Part shown: in pieces, positions 27,029 to 36,229 of the stretch
Numbering within the stretch: position 1 is the first letter of the stretch
How the letters are laid out: each line of letters starts with the position of its first letter
Assembly (NCBI GenBank): GCA_910578515.1
Contig: CAJTQR010000004.1
Coordinates: 372,001-436,000, forward strand
Length of the DNA stretch: 64,000 nt
Direction of reading: 5' to 3'
Origin: an uncultured Duncaniella sp.
GTDB lineage: Bacteria; Bacteroidota; Bacteroidia; Bacteroidales; Muribaculaceae
The notes under the pieces: model-generated
Databases searched by the model: none
What the model was told of the DNA's origin: nothing
Seen by the model: the letters and a program-made list of their open reading frames with translations, nothing else
Made by a program: the position numbers and the translations under genes

Positions 27029-28156
27029 CTATCTCCTTGCCGGGGAGCAGATATCGTGAATATGCTTGGTGAATCTATCAGAGAATTGATATGTGCCGGC
27101 TTTAGCGGCTGCCTTATTGTAGTTGTCCACGAAGTTTTCAACATTCCCGACACATTCTACGACTGCATCTATACCAAGCTGGTCGCGAATCAAGAATACC
27201 ATAAAATCACCCGTGGTGTGACCTCCATAGCGAGCACATTTGATTGCCGCCCGGATGTATTGCTCCATATTTAGTTTTCCGTCAAGATATTCACATGTCA
27301 CCGCATCAAGTTTCTCCAATATTTGTGGGGAGGCAGCATAATCCTCATTATACGCAGCCAGCATCTTTTCACCATAGGGGGCAAGAGACTTAAGAGGCAT
27401 TTCCTTTTTATTAAGAATATCAGCGACACCTTCGCGCATATTTTGCACAAGAGCGATGATTGCACCATCCATGACATCCTCTTTATAGACGGTATTGAAC
27501 ACAGGCATCAGGTAGAAGTGGTGCATTTCATGAGCGAGAGCCTCAGTTGCCGTTTGAAGTCCATCGTAAAAGAATGTATTTACGTCAAGGAACAATGCAT
27601 CGCCAAGCGAACGGCATTCCAAATCCCAGACGATAAAATATATCGGGCATGGCTCCGGAGTAATGCCCTCCCCTCTGTTCGGAAGAAGAGACAATGCAAG
27701 ATTATTGGCGTCGGCTATCACCTTGTCAATGTCTATGTTATTTATAGTCTCAGTATAAGTGGCTAAATTTTCTTTAATACTCATTGCAGTTGAAAGAAAC
27801 AATGGCAGTTCTGAATCAAGGGTGGCAAGTTCGATGTCATTGAACATTGCAGCAATACTATCGCGCTCATTGGCTTTCAACGGATTGTAAGCAAGATTGA
27901 ATGCTTCGCGGACATTGCTCTGAAACTCTTCCTTATCCCAATTGACACGCTTGAATAATTCCACATAAGCAGGAGACGAGAACAGTGTGTTCCACTCCTC
28001 GTCCGATGGCATTTGACCTTTATTCGCCTTGTTGGACATATCCAAATAGAGTTTGGCGGAAGTTACATCCACGGAAAAGTTGGAGGGGGAGTTTGCTTGC
28101 GCAAAGAAGCTGATAGACAAGAGAATTGAGATGAGAGTGACGAATTTTTCTTTCAT
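27029..28156 (-). CDS. Putative secreted zinc protease (DUF5700-like)
   Basis: This 375-residue protein has a signal peptide (LISILLSISFFAQA). It carries a gluzincin-type HExxH motif, HEMHH, at 209-213 and a possible third ligand Glu242 in REGVAD. This arrangement resembles the DUF5700 family of putative zinc-dependent peptidases in Bacteroidetes. The substrate is unknown. It was probably acquired independently of the pectin locus, because it is convergent to GH51 and has its own promoter at 28349-28380. Its base composition is more AT-rich than that of the pectin genes. Confidence 0.65.
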   Translation of the reverse strand: MKEKFVTLISILLSISFFAQANSPSNFSVDVTSAKLYLDMSNKANKGQMPSDEEWNTLFSSPAYVELFKRVNWDKEEFQSNVREAFNLAYNPLKANERDSIAAMFNDIELATLDSELPLFLSTAMSIKENLATYTETINNIDIDKVIADANNLALSLLPNRGEGITPEPCPIYFIVWDLECRSLGDALFLDVNTFFYDGLQTATEALAHEMHHFYLMPVFNTVYKEDVMDGAIIALVQNMREGVADILNKKEMPLKSLAPYGEKMLAAYNEDYAASPQILEKLDAVTCEYLDGKLNMEQYIRAAIKCARYGGHTTGDFMVFLIRDQLGIDAVVECVGNVENFVDNYNKAAAKAGTYQFSDRFTKHIHDICSPARR

Positions 28157-28348
28157 AATAAATTTACATCTAATTTTTCACAAGTTGTGTTACAAACGAA
28201 AATGTGGACCTATAATGCCACGTCTAAGCCCGAGATAGAGATGGCGGCACAACCGGGCATCTACGGCATGTGTATTTTAGAACTCTATACCGAAACGGAT
28301 TAACGGAAGTGGATGCTATGTGTAATCATTTTCATTTGAAATATTTAA

Positions 28349-28380
28349 CAAATATACGAAAAGTATATAAATTCACCAAA
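28349..28380 (-). promoter_or_regulatory. Promoter of the DUF5700-like gene
   Basis: On the minus strand, TTTG (28380-28377), a 20-nt spacer and TATATTTG (28356-28349) match the consensus. The leader would be about 185 nt. The gap 28157-28503 holds only this promoter; I see no gene in it and no convincing terminator for the AraC gene that ends at 28504. Confidence 0.65.
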
Positions 28381-28503
28381 GAAATGAATCCGATTAGACT
28401 CTATATTATATACTGTCGTAATTTGTGATAAAAAATTTGGTTAAAACAGGAATATATCACCATCCGTGTGCCCCACCGGAAGCGAGGCTGTGAAGATTAC
28501 ATT

Positions 28504-29364
28504 TCACTCAAATCCATTGTTGAACGACCGGCGATACTGCAACGGAGTCATACCGGTATGCTTTCTAAACAGACGTATGAAATATGACTTGTCATCATAT
28601 CCTACTGCCTCAGCGATTTCCTGAACCTGGTTGCTCTCTGACGCAAGCATCAATTGCGCTTTAAGTATACGACGGTTTATCAGATACTTCATCGGGGTGA
28701 CAAGTGTGGCGCGCTTGAATAATTTTATAAAATGGTCAACCGACAGGCAAGCGGTAGCCGCAAGCTCCTCCACTGAAACATCAGCCCGGATATTGCCCTC
28801 GATATGCCTGATAGCACGGGCTACACGTGGGTCAGTAACGCAAAATCTCGGTGTGGCATAACCCACAAACCGTGCTATAATCTGAAGCACTATACCATAG
28901 GTGTTCATACGCTCACACAATGGAAGTTCGCGGCTAAGTTTTACACAATTTATCAGTGAATTTCTGTTGTCGTACATTCTTGGGTCCGGACTCCTGAGGG
29001 GTACCGACCTATCGCTCTCCGCCAATCTCCTGAAAAGGGAGAGGTCATAGGAAGTGGCAGGTATCTCGACAGGAAATTCAAGATTCTCCGTGATGCGGTC
29101 AGCACCCATCGAATCCTCGAAAAGATGGATATAGTAATGTTTAAACGTGCCGCTGCAATAATCGGAATGCGAAGTGAAAGGTGGAATGAAATACATGTGG
29201 GCAGGGCGCAAAAGATGGCGTGTGCCCGCGATTTCAAGCTCAGCACATCCTTCTGTCACATAATATATCCTGCTGAAGGGACTGCTGACGTGCCGGAAAT
29301 TCCAATTTGCCTCATGATGGGCGAATCCGGCATTAAGCAATAGAAAATCGGGATATCTGTCCAT
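28504..29364 (-). CDS. AraC-family transcriptional regulator
   Basis: The likely start is the ATG at 29364 (MDRYPDFLLLNAGF), 286 residues. An earlier in-frame Met would extend it by 27 residues that do not look like the family. The N-terminal half is a cupin-like sensor (RIYYVTEGCAELEIAGTRHL, MYFIPPFTSHSDY). The C-terminal 100 residues hold two helix-turn-helix motifs, including AATACLSVDHFIKLFKRAT and IAEAVGYDDKSYFIRLFRKH. It is divergent from the SGNH-GH29 gene, 146 bp apart start to start, and is likely its regulator. The ligand is probably a sugar. The -7 element ends only 4 nt before the start codon. Confidence 0.9.
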   Translation of the reverse strand: MDRYPDFLLLNAGFAHHEANWNFRHVSSPFSRIYYVTEGCAELEIAGTRHLLRPAHMYFIPPFTSHSDYCSGTFKHYYIHLFEDSMGADRITENLEFPVEIPATSYDLSLFRRLAESDRSVPLRSPDPRMYDNRNSLINCVKLSRELPLCERMNTYGIVLQIIARFVGYATPRFCVTDPRVARAIRHIEGNIRADVSVEELAATACLSVDHFIKLFKRATLVTPMKYLINRRILKAQLMLASESNQVQEIAEAVGYDDKSYFIRLFRKHTGMTPLQYRRSFNNGFE

Positions 29365-29368
29365 AATG

Positions 29369-29399
29369 CAAAGGAAACATTTTTTCTCATATAAAACAA
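29369..29399 (-). promoter_or_regulatory. Promoter of the AraC gene, apparently leaderless
   Basis: On the minus strand, TTG (29399-29397), a 20-nt spacer and TTCCTTTG (29376-29369; one mismatch to TAnnTTTG) are followed by four bases and the ATG. Transcription would start at or next to the start codon. Confidence 0.45.
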
Positions 29400-29510
29400 C
29401 CCTATATATCGATTTTGTCCTATTCATTATCGATTTTACCACCACTGATAATCATGGAAAATAAATAATTTTGCATTCATAAATCCCATAGACCTTAAAC
29501 TCATAAAATT

Positions 29511-31682
29511 ATGATACGAAAAATCGGAGTCATATCCATGGCACTTGCCCTCTGTGCGGCAATAAACACAGATGCAAAGACCGTACTATTCATCGGCGAC
29601 TCAGTTACTGACGGAGGCTGGGGACGGAGCGGCGGCAGTTCCATCCCCTCAGAGCAACGTAATCAAAATGACCTCAACCACATTTACGGTCACAGCTACA
29701 TGATGCTCTGTGCATCAAGAATGCAGGCGCAACTCCCCTATGCTGACCTCAACTTCATAAACCGTGGAATATCAGGCAACACTCTGACCGACCTTGAAGC
29801 GCGTTGGAAGGATGATGTGATAAACCTGCAACCGGATGTGCTATCAGTACTTGTGGGCACAAATGATGCAGCGGAGTATCTTGACTCGCAAGACAGAGCA
29901 AAACAGTTTGACTACGATGCCTGGAAACAACGCTACTCTTCACTGCTAACAGCGGTCAGGGAGAAGAATCCTGGGGTCAAGATTCTGCTTGGCACCCCCT
30001 TTGTATCGTCCGTGATGTCTGCAGAACGTCGCGCGGTCACAGACAGTCTCGCAAAACATGTAAGGGAACTCGCTGCCGAGCAAAACGCCATCTGTGTCCC
30101 CTACGACTCACTCTTCCGACAGCTTGAACTCCGCCAACCGAGAAAAGGATACTGGATATGGGATGGCATTCATCCCACTGCAGCCGGACATGAAAAGATG
30201 GCTCAACTTCTCACCGGCAAAATGACCGTCGCAGGAATGCCTGCCGAAGGAGGCGACAACCGTATCACCATCCCTATCGACCGCGCACGGCTTGCCGAAT
30301 CACCGGCGGGACCATTCCAACCCACATGGGAATCACTTGAAGAAAATTACAGAACACCTGAATGGTTTGAGGAAGCAAAGTTTGGAATTTTCATCCATTG
30401 GGGACCTTACGCTGTGGCGGCTTCAGGAAGCGAGTGGTATCCCCGCCACATGTACAACGGAATGAGCAAAGAGCACAGCGACAAGTGGGGAAAACAGAAC
30501 AAATTCGGCTACAAAGACTTCATACCGCTATTCAAAGCCGAAAAATTCAATCCAGAGGAGTGGGCAGAGCTTTTCGAGCGCTCAGGCGCCAAGTATGTCA
30601 TACCTACAGCCGAACATCATGACGGATTCGCCATGTATGCCAGCGAGCTCACCGAATGGAATGCAGCAGAGAAGGGTCCTAAACGCGATATCATAGGCGA
30701 ACTGGCGACCGCCGTGCGTGGGAAAGGGTTGAAATTCGGAGTCAGCAACCACCGCGTGGAAAACTGGGATTTCATGTACCCTTCACTTCCACACGATTCC
30801 ACCGACCTTTTCCAACCGGAATATGCCTCGCTCTACGGTCCACCCCAACAACCGACCGACCAATCCGGCATGGGACCTGGCAAGACCGGCGAAGGGCGTC
30901 ATCCCCAGAGCGATGCGTTCATGGATGAATGGCAGCTCAGAGTGATGGAAATCATTGACCGATATCAACCCGACCTGCTTTACTTTGATAACGGCATCAA
31001 TTACCGTTCCATGGACCCGTGGAAATTAGCCATAGCCCGCTACTATTACAACAGCGCCTACAATTGGGGCAAAGCTGTGAGCATCCAGTCAAAAAGCCGC
31101 GCTTATCTAGCAGGCAGCATCCTTGACTTCGAGAGAGAATCGCGCGCTCCACGGCACCCTTACGGCCGCTATTGGCAAGTGGACGACCCCATCGGTCATA
31201 AATTCGGATATGTGGAGGGATTGCGATTGCAGAGCGCCGAAGGTATAATCAGAAACCTCATCATGAATGTGGCATGCGGAGGCAACCTCTGTCTCAACAT
31301 CTCCCCACGGACCGACGGTACCATCCCCGCCGACCAGCAGGAACGGCTGTTGAAGATAGGAGACTGGCTCCAAAAATATGGCGAAGGGATATACGGCACG
31401 AAACCTTACACCACCTATGGCGAGGGGAAATCAATCACCGGAAACCAATCGGACAGCGAGATACGCTTCACATGCAAGGATGACGGGAGCCTCTATGCCT
31501 TCCTGCTCAAAGCCGATGGCAAACCATTTACCATCCGCACACTCGCAGGTAAAAAAATCAAGCGAATCATCAATCTCGCAAATGGCAAGAAGGTCAGATT
31601 CAGCGCTGTAAGTGATGGTATAAGGGTTGACAACCACGAAAGCAATGACGCTGCAATAGGGTTTAAAATAGAATTACATTAA
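29511..31682 (+). CDS. SGNH/GDSL esterase fused to GH29 alpha-L-fucosidase
   Basis: This 723-residue secreted protein carries two catalytic domains. Residues of about 23-245 form an SGNH hydrolase with Ser31 in VLFIGDSVTDGG, the Gly block NRGISGNTL, the Asn block VLVGTNDA and the Asp-His block IWDGIHPTAAGH. Residues of about 275-660 are a GH29 barrel with KFGIFIHWGPYAV, EHHDGFAMYAS and the probable nucleophile Asp493 in DLLYFDNGI. A small C-terminal sandwich follows. It could de-acetylate and de-fucosylate the same acetylated fucosylated glycan. A -7 element TAATTTTG lies at 29468-29475. The divergent AraC gene is the likely regulator. Confidence 0.88.
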   Translation: MIRKIGVISMALALCAAINTDAKTVLFIGDSVTDGGWGRSGGSSIPSEQRNQNDLNHIYGHSYMMLCASRMQAQLPYADLNFINRGISGNTLTDLEARWKDDVINLQPDVLSVLVGTNDAAEYLDSQDRAKQFDYDAWKQRYSSLLTAVREKNPGVKILLGTPFVSSVMSAERRAVTDSLAKHVRELAAEQNAICVPYDSLFRQLELRQPRKGYWIWDGIHPTAAGHEKMAQLLTGKMTVAGMPAEGGDNRITIPIDRARLAESPAGPFQPTWESLEENYRTPEWFEEAKFGIFIHWGPYAVAASGSEWYPRHMYNGMSKEHSDKWGKQNKFGYKDFIPLFKAEKFNPEEWAELFERSGAKYVIPTAEHHDGFAMYASELTEWNAAEKGPKRDIIGELATAVRGKGLKFGVSNHRVENWDFMYPSLPHDSTDLFQPEYASLYGPPQQPTDQSGMGPGKTGEGRHPQSDAFMDEWQLRVMEIIDRYQPDLLYFDNGINYRSMDPWKLAIARYYYNSAYNWGKAVSIQSKSRAYLAGSILDFERESRAPRHPYGRYWQVDDPIGHKFGYVEGLRLQSAEGIIRNLIMNVACGGNLCLNISPRTDGTIPADQQERLLKIGDWLQKYGEGIYGTKPYTTYGEGKSITGNQSDSEIRFTCKDDGSLYAFLLKADGKPFTIRTLAGKKIKRIINLANGKKVRFSAVSDGIRVDNHESNDAAIGFKIELH

Positions 31683-31815
31683 CTTTTTTCACGCATTTTA
31701 GCTCTCGGCTAACGATTTTTTTTGTTAAAATTTAAGTCTATTCCAAAGAAAAGCGTTACTTTTGCATCGTATAATGTTTTTCGTATAAATTATCTAATTA
31801 AAAAATTACCCAACC

Positions 31816-31986
31816 ATGGCTTACGTAATTACTGATTCTTGCGTGGCTTGTGGCACTTGCCAGCCCGTTTGCCCCGTTGACGCTATCTCTGAAGGCGATA
31901 TCTACCACATCGACCCCGACACTTGCATCGAGTGCGGTTCATGCGCAGAAGTTTGCCCCAGCGAAGCTATCATCCCCGGCGAATAA
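31816..31986 (+). CDS. 2[4Fe-4S] ferredoxin
   Basis: This short gene encodes 56 residues from the ATG at 31816. It holds two CxxCxxCxxxCP clusters, SCVACGTCQPVCPVDAI and TCIECGSCAEVCPSEAI, the hallmark of clostridial-type bacterial ferredoxins. It is a small cytoplasmic electron carrier, for example for pyruvate:ferredoxin oxidoreductase. A -7 element TACTTTTG lies at 31757-31764, giving a leader of about 45 nt. A strong terminator at 32015 makes it monocistronic. Confidence 0.95.
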   Translation: MAYVITDSCVACGTCQPVCPVDAISEGDIYHIDPDTCIECGSCAEVCPSEAIIPGE

Positions 31987-32014
31987 TCCAACGCAAAGAA
32001 ACAAACAAAACGAT

Positions 32015-32054
32015 AAAAACGCCCTTCGGTCACAACCGAGGGCGTTTTTATTTA
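32015..32054 (+). terminator. Rho-independent terminator after ferredoxin
   Basis: AAAAACGCCCTTCGG and CCGAGGGCGTTTTT form a long GC-rich stem with a short loop, followed by ATTTA. The A-rich and T-rich flanks would let it work on both strands. Confidence 0.9.
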
Positions 32055-32099
32055 CTCTTAAATTAAATCTGATTTGGGGAACGTAACCAAGCAACCATA

Positions 32100-32501
32100 T
32101 CACGGCACCATGGTGTGAGGTTTGATTAATTTGCCGCTGAAACTTACATAGGCAAACGCCACAAGCCAGAATGCAAGGCAAAAGGTTGCCGGTTTAAAGA
32201 AAGAATCATTATAAAATGTGGCGTAGATGGTCATACATTCAATCAGAAACAAAGCAGCCGAGAGCAGACGGGTTGTGGTCCAATCAAGACACCGGGGCCC
32301 TTTGTAGTTGTCGTTCACTATATACGAGCGGCTCCACAGCGACAGAACCATCCATATACCCATGCACCACATACCTCTCAGACAGAAATCCTGCACCGTC
32401 GGCGCATCAAGCACACACCAATGAATCACGAGAGCAATGAGAAAAAAGAGGATGTTGATGGCATACAATCCAAGAAAAACGAACTTATACGACCGTGACA
32501 T
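32100..32501 (-). CDS. Small integral membrane protein, unknown function
   Basis: The protein has 133 residues with about four hydrophobic segments (FLGLYAINILFFLIALVI, GMWCMGIWMVLSLW, LLSAALFLIECMTIYATF, TFCLAFWLVAFAYVSF) and basic ends. I recognise no family and no catalytic residue. It stands alone between the ferredoxin and gdhA, on the opposite strand. Its end lies close to the ferredoxin terminator, which could also serve it. Confidence 0.6.
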   Translation of the reverse strand: MSRSYKFVFLGLYAINILFFLIALVIHWCVLDAPTVQDFCLRGMWCMGIWMVLSLWSRSYIVNDNYKGPRCLDWTTTRLLSAALFLIECMTIYATFYNDSFFKPATFCLAFWLVAFAYVSFSGKLIKPHTMVP

Positions 32502-32768
32502 TTTGAGTTGATTTTGGTTATTATACTTACACTTTGCCGCAATTAAGCGAACTTATCCTATAAATTGGTGCAAATATAGCAATTTAATCATTGTATGGCA
32601 ATTTTTCAATCGTAATTTTACAGGGCAAATCATTAATACAAAGCTCAGAAATATGTTTTTAATCATAAAAATTATTTGATTTTTTTCATCCGTGCTATCA
32701 AATATAATTATTACATTTGCAACGTTAACTTAAAATCTATTTCATACCAATTCTAATTTTCTCATATC

Positions 32769-34106
32769 ATGAATATCAATACTATTCTGAGCAATCTGGA
32801 AGCTAAGCATCCGGGTGAAAAAGAATACCTTCAGGCAGTGAAGGAAGTACTCATCTGTGTAGAGGATGTTTACAATCAGCACCCTGAATTTGAAAAAGCA
32901 AAAATAATCGAACGCATGGTCGAACCCGACCGTATTGTCACCTTCCGTGTAACATGGGTGGATGACAAGGGCGAAGTTCAGAACAACATAGGTTATCGCG
33001 TACAATTCAACAACGCTATCGGTCCGTACAAGGGCGGTATCCGTTTCCATGCATCTGTAAACCTCTCAATTCTGAAATTCCTCGGTTTCGAGCAGACTTT
33101 CAAAAATGCACTCACCACACTCCCCATGGGTGGAGCCAAGGGTGGTAGCGACTTCTCACCCCGCGGCAAGAGCGACGCTGAAATCATGCGTTTCTGCCAA
33201 GCATTCATCCTCTGCCTTTGGAAAAACCTCGGTCCCGACCGTGACGTTCCCGCAGGCGATATAGGTGTGGGTGGTCGTGAAGTAGGCTACATGTACGGTA
33301 TGTACAAGAAACTCGTGAACGAATGCACCGGAACATTCACCGGCAAGGGTCTCGACTTCGGTGGTTCTCTTATCCGCCCCGAGGCTACCGGTTTCGGCGC
33401 ACTTTACTTCGTTCAGAGCATGCTCGCTGAAAAGGGCGATACCATCAAGGGCAAGACTGTGGCAGTGTCAGGTTTCGGCAACGTGGCATGGGGCGCTACC
33501 CTCAAAGCTACCGAACTCGGCGCTAAAGTGGTGACTATCTCAGGTCCTGACGGATATATCTATGACCCGGACGGTATCTCAGGCGACAAGATTGACTATA
33601 TGCTCTATCTCCGCGCTACCGGCGAGGACATTGTGGCTCCTTACGCTGAGAAATATCCCAACGCTACCTTCTTCCCCGGCAAGAAACCCTGGGAACAGAA
33701 GGTTGACATCGCTCTCCCCTGCGCTACCCAGAATGAGGTTGACGGCGAAGACGCCAAGAAGCTCGTTGCCAACGGCGTGGAACTCGTAGCTGAAGTTTCC
33801 AACATGGGTTGTACACCTGAAGCAATCGACACATTCATCGAAAGCAAGACCACTTACGCTCCCGGCAAGGCAGTCAACGCAGGTGGTGTAGCAACTTCAG
33901 GTCTCGAAATGAGCCAGAACGCCGAGCATCTCCAGTGGAGTGCAGAAGAGGTTGACGACCGTCTCCATGCCATCATGAAGAACATCCATACCCAGTGCGT
34001 GAAACATGGCACTGAGGAAGATGGCTACATCAACTACATGAAGGGTGCCAACATCGCAGGCTTCATGAAGGTAGCTAACGCTATGATGGGTCAGGGTATC
34101 ATCTAA
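32769..34106 (+). CDS. gdhA: NADP-type glutamate dehydrogenase
   Basis: The 445 residues match the length of the hexameric bacterial enzyme. Family blocks are present: GPYKGGIRFHASVNLSILKF, LPMGGAKGGSDFSP with the catalytic Lys region, PAGDIGVGGREVGYM, and the Rossmann motif VSGFGNVAWG. It forms glutamate from 2-oxoglutarate and ammonium and is the main ammonium-assimilation route in many Bacteroidales. A -7 element TACATTTG (32712-32719) lies upstream without a clear -33 partner. A strong terminator follows at 34132. Confidence 0.95.
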   Translation: MNINTILSNLEAKHPGEKEYLQAVKEVLICVEDVYNQHPEFEKAKIIERMVEPDRIVTFRVTWVDDKGEVQNNIGYRVQFNNAIGPYKGGIRFHASVNLSILKFLGFEQTFKNALTTLPMGGAKGGSDFSPRGKSDAEIMRFCQAFILCLWKNLGPDRDVPAGDIGVGGREVGYMYGMYKKLVNECTGTFTGKGLDFGGSLIRPEATGFGALYFVQSMLAEKGDTIKGKTVAVSGFGNVAWGATLKATELGAKVVTISGPDGYIYDPDGISGDKIDYMLYLRATGEDIVAPYAEKYPNATFFPGKKPWEQKVDIALPCATQNEVDGEDAKKLVANGVELVAEVSNMGCTPEAIDTFIESKTTYAPGKAVNAGGVATSGLEMSQNAEHLQWSAEEVDDRLHAIMKNIHTQCVKHGTEEDGYINYMKGANIAGFMKVANAMMGQGII

Positions 34107-34131
34107 GCAGAAATAATATCACTCTACATCT

Positions 34132-34187
34132 AATAGATGCTCCCGCGCCACGGATTCAATATCCGGCGCGGGAGCATTCTATTTTTT
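34132..34187 (+). terminator. Rho-independent terminator after gdhA
   Basis: ATGCTCCCGCGCC and GGCGCGGGAGCAT form a 13-bp GC-rich stem, extended by AATAG/CTATT, with a loop of about 15 nt and a TTTTTT tail. Confidence 0.9.
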
Positions 34188-34309
34188 GCGATTGAATTAT
34201 GACTTCACTATCGCTATGGAAAATTCACAGACTTCCCTTGAATGGTGCTTAATAACAAATATCACTAATACCCTCCATCGGAACATAGAGGGATTATCAA
34301 GGTCAATCG

Positions 34310-34927
34310 TCAACAGTTGGAATCGCCATATTCCGCAAGATACGCCTCACATGCCTCACACAGCTCGGCATACCACTCTTCGCCAAAATAATCGGTAAGC
34401 GGACCTTTAAGAAATTGATACAGGCGTATTCCAAGCTCTTTACCCTTCTTCTCAGCCGATTTGCAGATGTTCCAATAATGATAATTGACAGCTGTGAAGG
34501 TAGGATACTTGGTAAGGCGCACAGGATATAGCGCACACGACGATGGCTTGCGGAATTTTCCGGTCTTACCCTCATTGAAAGCGCATTCTATAGCGCATTG
34601 ACATATTCCTCCGGGGGCATAGCAGGTGTAAATGCAGTTACGACCATCCACAATCTGAGTCACGAGGTCGCCATCAACATCAAGGTAGCTTGTCCCTTCC
34701 TCAGCTATACGGGCTTTGGCAGACGGAAGCAGCTTGTCCTCGAACTGCGGGTACAATCTGTCAATCTCGTCGCGCTCCTCCTCTGTAAGCGGCGCTCCGG
34801 CATCGCCTTCGATGCAACACTCACCCAAACACTTGCTCACATCACAGCAGAAAAACTTTTCCGCCAGGTCGAGCGAAACCAATGTATCTTTAATCTGAAG
34901 CATATATTCCTCACTTGTAGTTTGCAT
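34310..34927 (-). CDS. Cysteine-rich DUF3109-family protein
   Basis: This 205-residue cytoplasmic protein has many conserved cysteines (FFCCDVSKCLGECCIEGDAG, CIYTCYAPGGICQCAIECAF, KPSSCALYPVRL), the pattern of DUF3109, which probably binds a metal or iron-sulfur cluster. The function is unknown. A second start at Met9 (34903) is preceded by GAGG and fits the usual family N-terminus (MLQIKDTLVSLDL) better, so the true length may be 197. It lies 9 nt after the plug-like gene and is the last gene of an ung-led cluster. Confidence 0.85.
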   Translation of the reverse strand: MQTTSEEYMLQIKDTLVSLDLAEKFFCCDVSKCLGECCIEGDAGAPLTEEERDEIDRLYPQFEDKLLPSAKARIAEEGTSYLDVDGDLVTQIVDGRNCIYTCYAPGGICQCAIECAFNEGKTGKFRKPSSCALYPVRLTKYPTFTAVNYHYWNICKSAEKKGKELGIRLYQFLKGPLTDYFGEEWYAELCEACEAYLAEYGDSNC

Positions 34928-34936
34928 AATTACAAT

Positions 34937-36229
34937 TTAGTTTTCATCCATGGTCAGTTGCGACACTCCTACCAGGCGGTCAAACCGACTGCCCCGTGGA
35001 CGATGATACACCCTCACCACATATTCATTGGAAGTCTCATAGAAATCACCCTCCACCTCGGCCGTGGAACCGACAGTCCCCCCTTCGGGGAAAACAAGGT
35101 ACTGATAATTATATGCACCCTGCTTCAGGAGTAGAGTATTCTCATATCGACGTGTGCTACGGTTGTAGACCATCCTTGTCCAAGGTTCAAGGCGTCTGTT
35201 TGTGAAATCTCCATCGAGAAACACGCTCTTTCCGAGCAATTCAGACATCTCGAGTGCGAAATGCACCCTTACGTAGTCAGCCTGGGTGTCGGAATTGCCG
35301 GCTGATACCTCCCGCACCAAAAACCGCCCGTGCTGCGTGCGGTCATAAAGATATTGGATATCGTTGCGCGGATAATCGGTGGCAAGTACCATATCATATC
35401 CATCATTTCCTGAGGTAATTTCCTCCACGCCTATACCGGGATAAGATGTAGAAGCCGTATCGAAGCGACGGTATTCGTTACCACCCTTGAAAATCAACGG
35501 TCGCAGATGCTCATATATCAGCCTGCTCCCATTGATACGCTGCGGAGTGGAGAGTATGACCTCATTGTCGACACGTCCATTCTGACCCACTACAACCGTA
35601 AGGTCATTGAAAGGGTCTTTGACATCAAGCTTATCAATGTCTACTGTCACCGACAACTGCTGGTGACTGCGATTGGTGTCAATATCTGTACGCGACGATA
35701 TCCCCATTTCGATTCCGGCGGTAAAATCAGCCACTCCGAAGCGGGCTTGCAGCAAAGTCACCTCAGGCTCGCTCTCATCGTAGACCCGCAGAAGATAGTT
35801 GCCAGGCTGAGTGATACGTATATGTTCATTTGGAATTTTGATATTATAATGAACATAATGCGTCAGCGTGGCTTGCGAATAGTCATAGTCGTCCACTACC
35901 CCCTCATTGAATCCGTCGAGGAATTCCGATTCCACCAATCCCTCCGGTTGCCATCGTGCATCACAATGGGTAAGCGAGTAGCGCATGTAGCGCCGCTGCT
36001 CTGAAAGTTCGTCGAATGCTATCACTATGCGGTCAGAGGCATCGTGAAGCGAAATGACCGGCGGGACGTAACGATTGGAGCCAAGGGTTACCTCAAGAGT
36101 ACGGAAAGAGGGGTAAAAAATTCCCTGCCGGGTATCCTCACCCGCTGCGGGTTGCCATACGGCAACTGCCAACATCACCCACAGCATGCACCTTATCATA
36201 AACACTCTGTTATCCGTTATCACTCGCAC
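34937..36229 (-). CDS. Type IX secretion plug-like protein (DUF5103)
   Basis: The 430-residue exported protein has a hydrophobic signal region (MLWVMLAVAVWQPAAG). Met11 (36199) is an alternative start that gives a more typical signal peptide. The sequence matches the DUF5103/PF17116 pattern: FRTLEVTLGSNRYVPPVISL, then ITQPGNYLLRVYD, DFNDLTVVVGQNGR-like and YNYQYLVFPEGG blocks. Members include Plug, which seals the SprA translocon of the type IX secretion system. Its presence suggests the organism has that system, although no cargo C-terminal domain was seen here. The start overlaps the end of ung by 10 nt. Confidence 0.75.
   Translation of the reverse strand: MRVITDNRVFMIRCMLWVMLAVAVWQPAAGEDTRQGIFYPSFRTLEVTLGSNRYVPPVISLHDASDRIVIAFDELSEQRRYMRYSLTHCDARWQPEGLVESEFLDGFNEGVVDDYDYSQATLTHYVHYNIKIPNEHIRITQPGNYLLRVYDESEPEVTLLQARFGVADFTAGIEMGISSRTDIDTNRSHQQLSVTVDIDKLDVKDPFNDLTVVVGQNGRVDNEVILSTPQRINGSRLIYEHLRPLIFKGGNEYRRFDTASTSYPGIGVEEITSGNDGYDMVLATDYPRNDIQYLYDRTQHGRFLVREVSAGNSDTQADYVRVHFALEMSELLGKSVFLDGDFTNRRLEPWTRMVYNRSTRRYENTLLLKQGAYNYQYLVFPEGGTVGSTAEVEGDFYETSNEYVVRVYHRPRGSRFDRLVGVSQLTMDEN

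Noticed and set aside
34186..34398. 70-residue plus-strand ORF after the gdhA terminator
   Set aside because: It starts inside the terminator tail and runs into the DUF3109 gene on the other strand.
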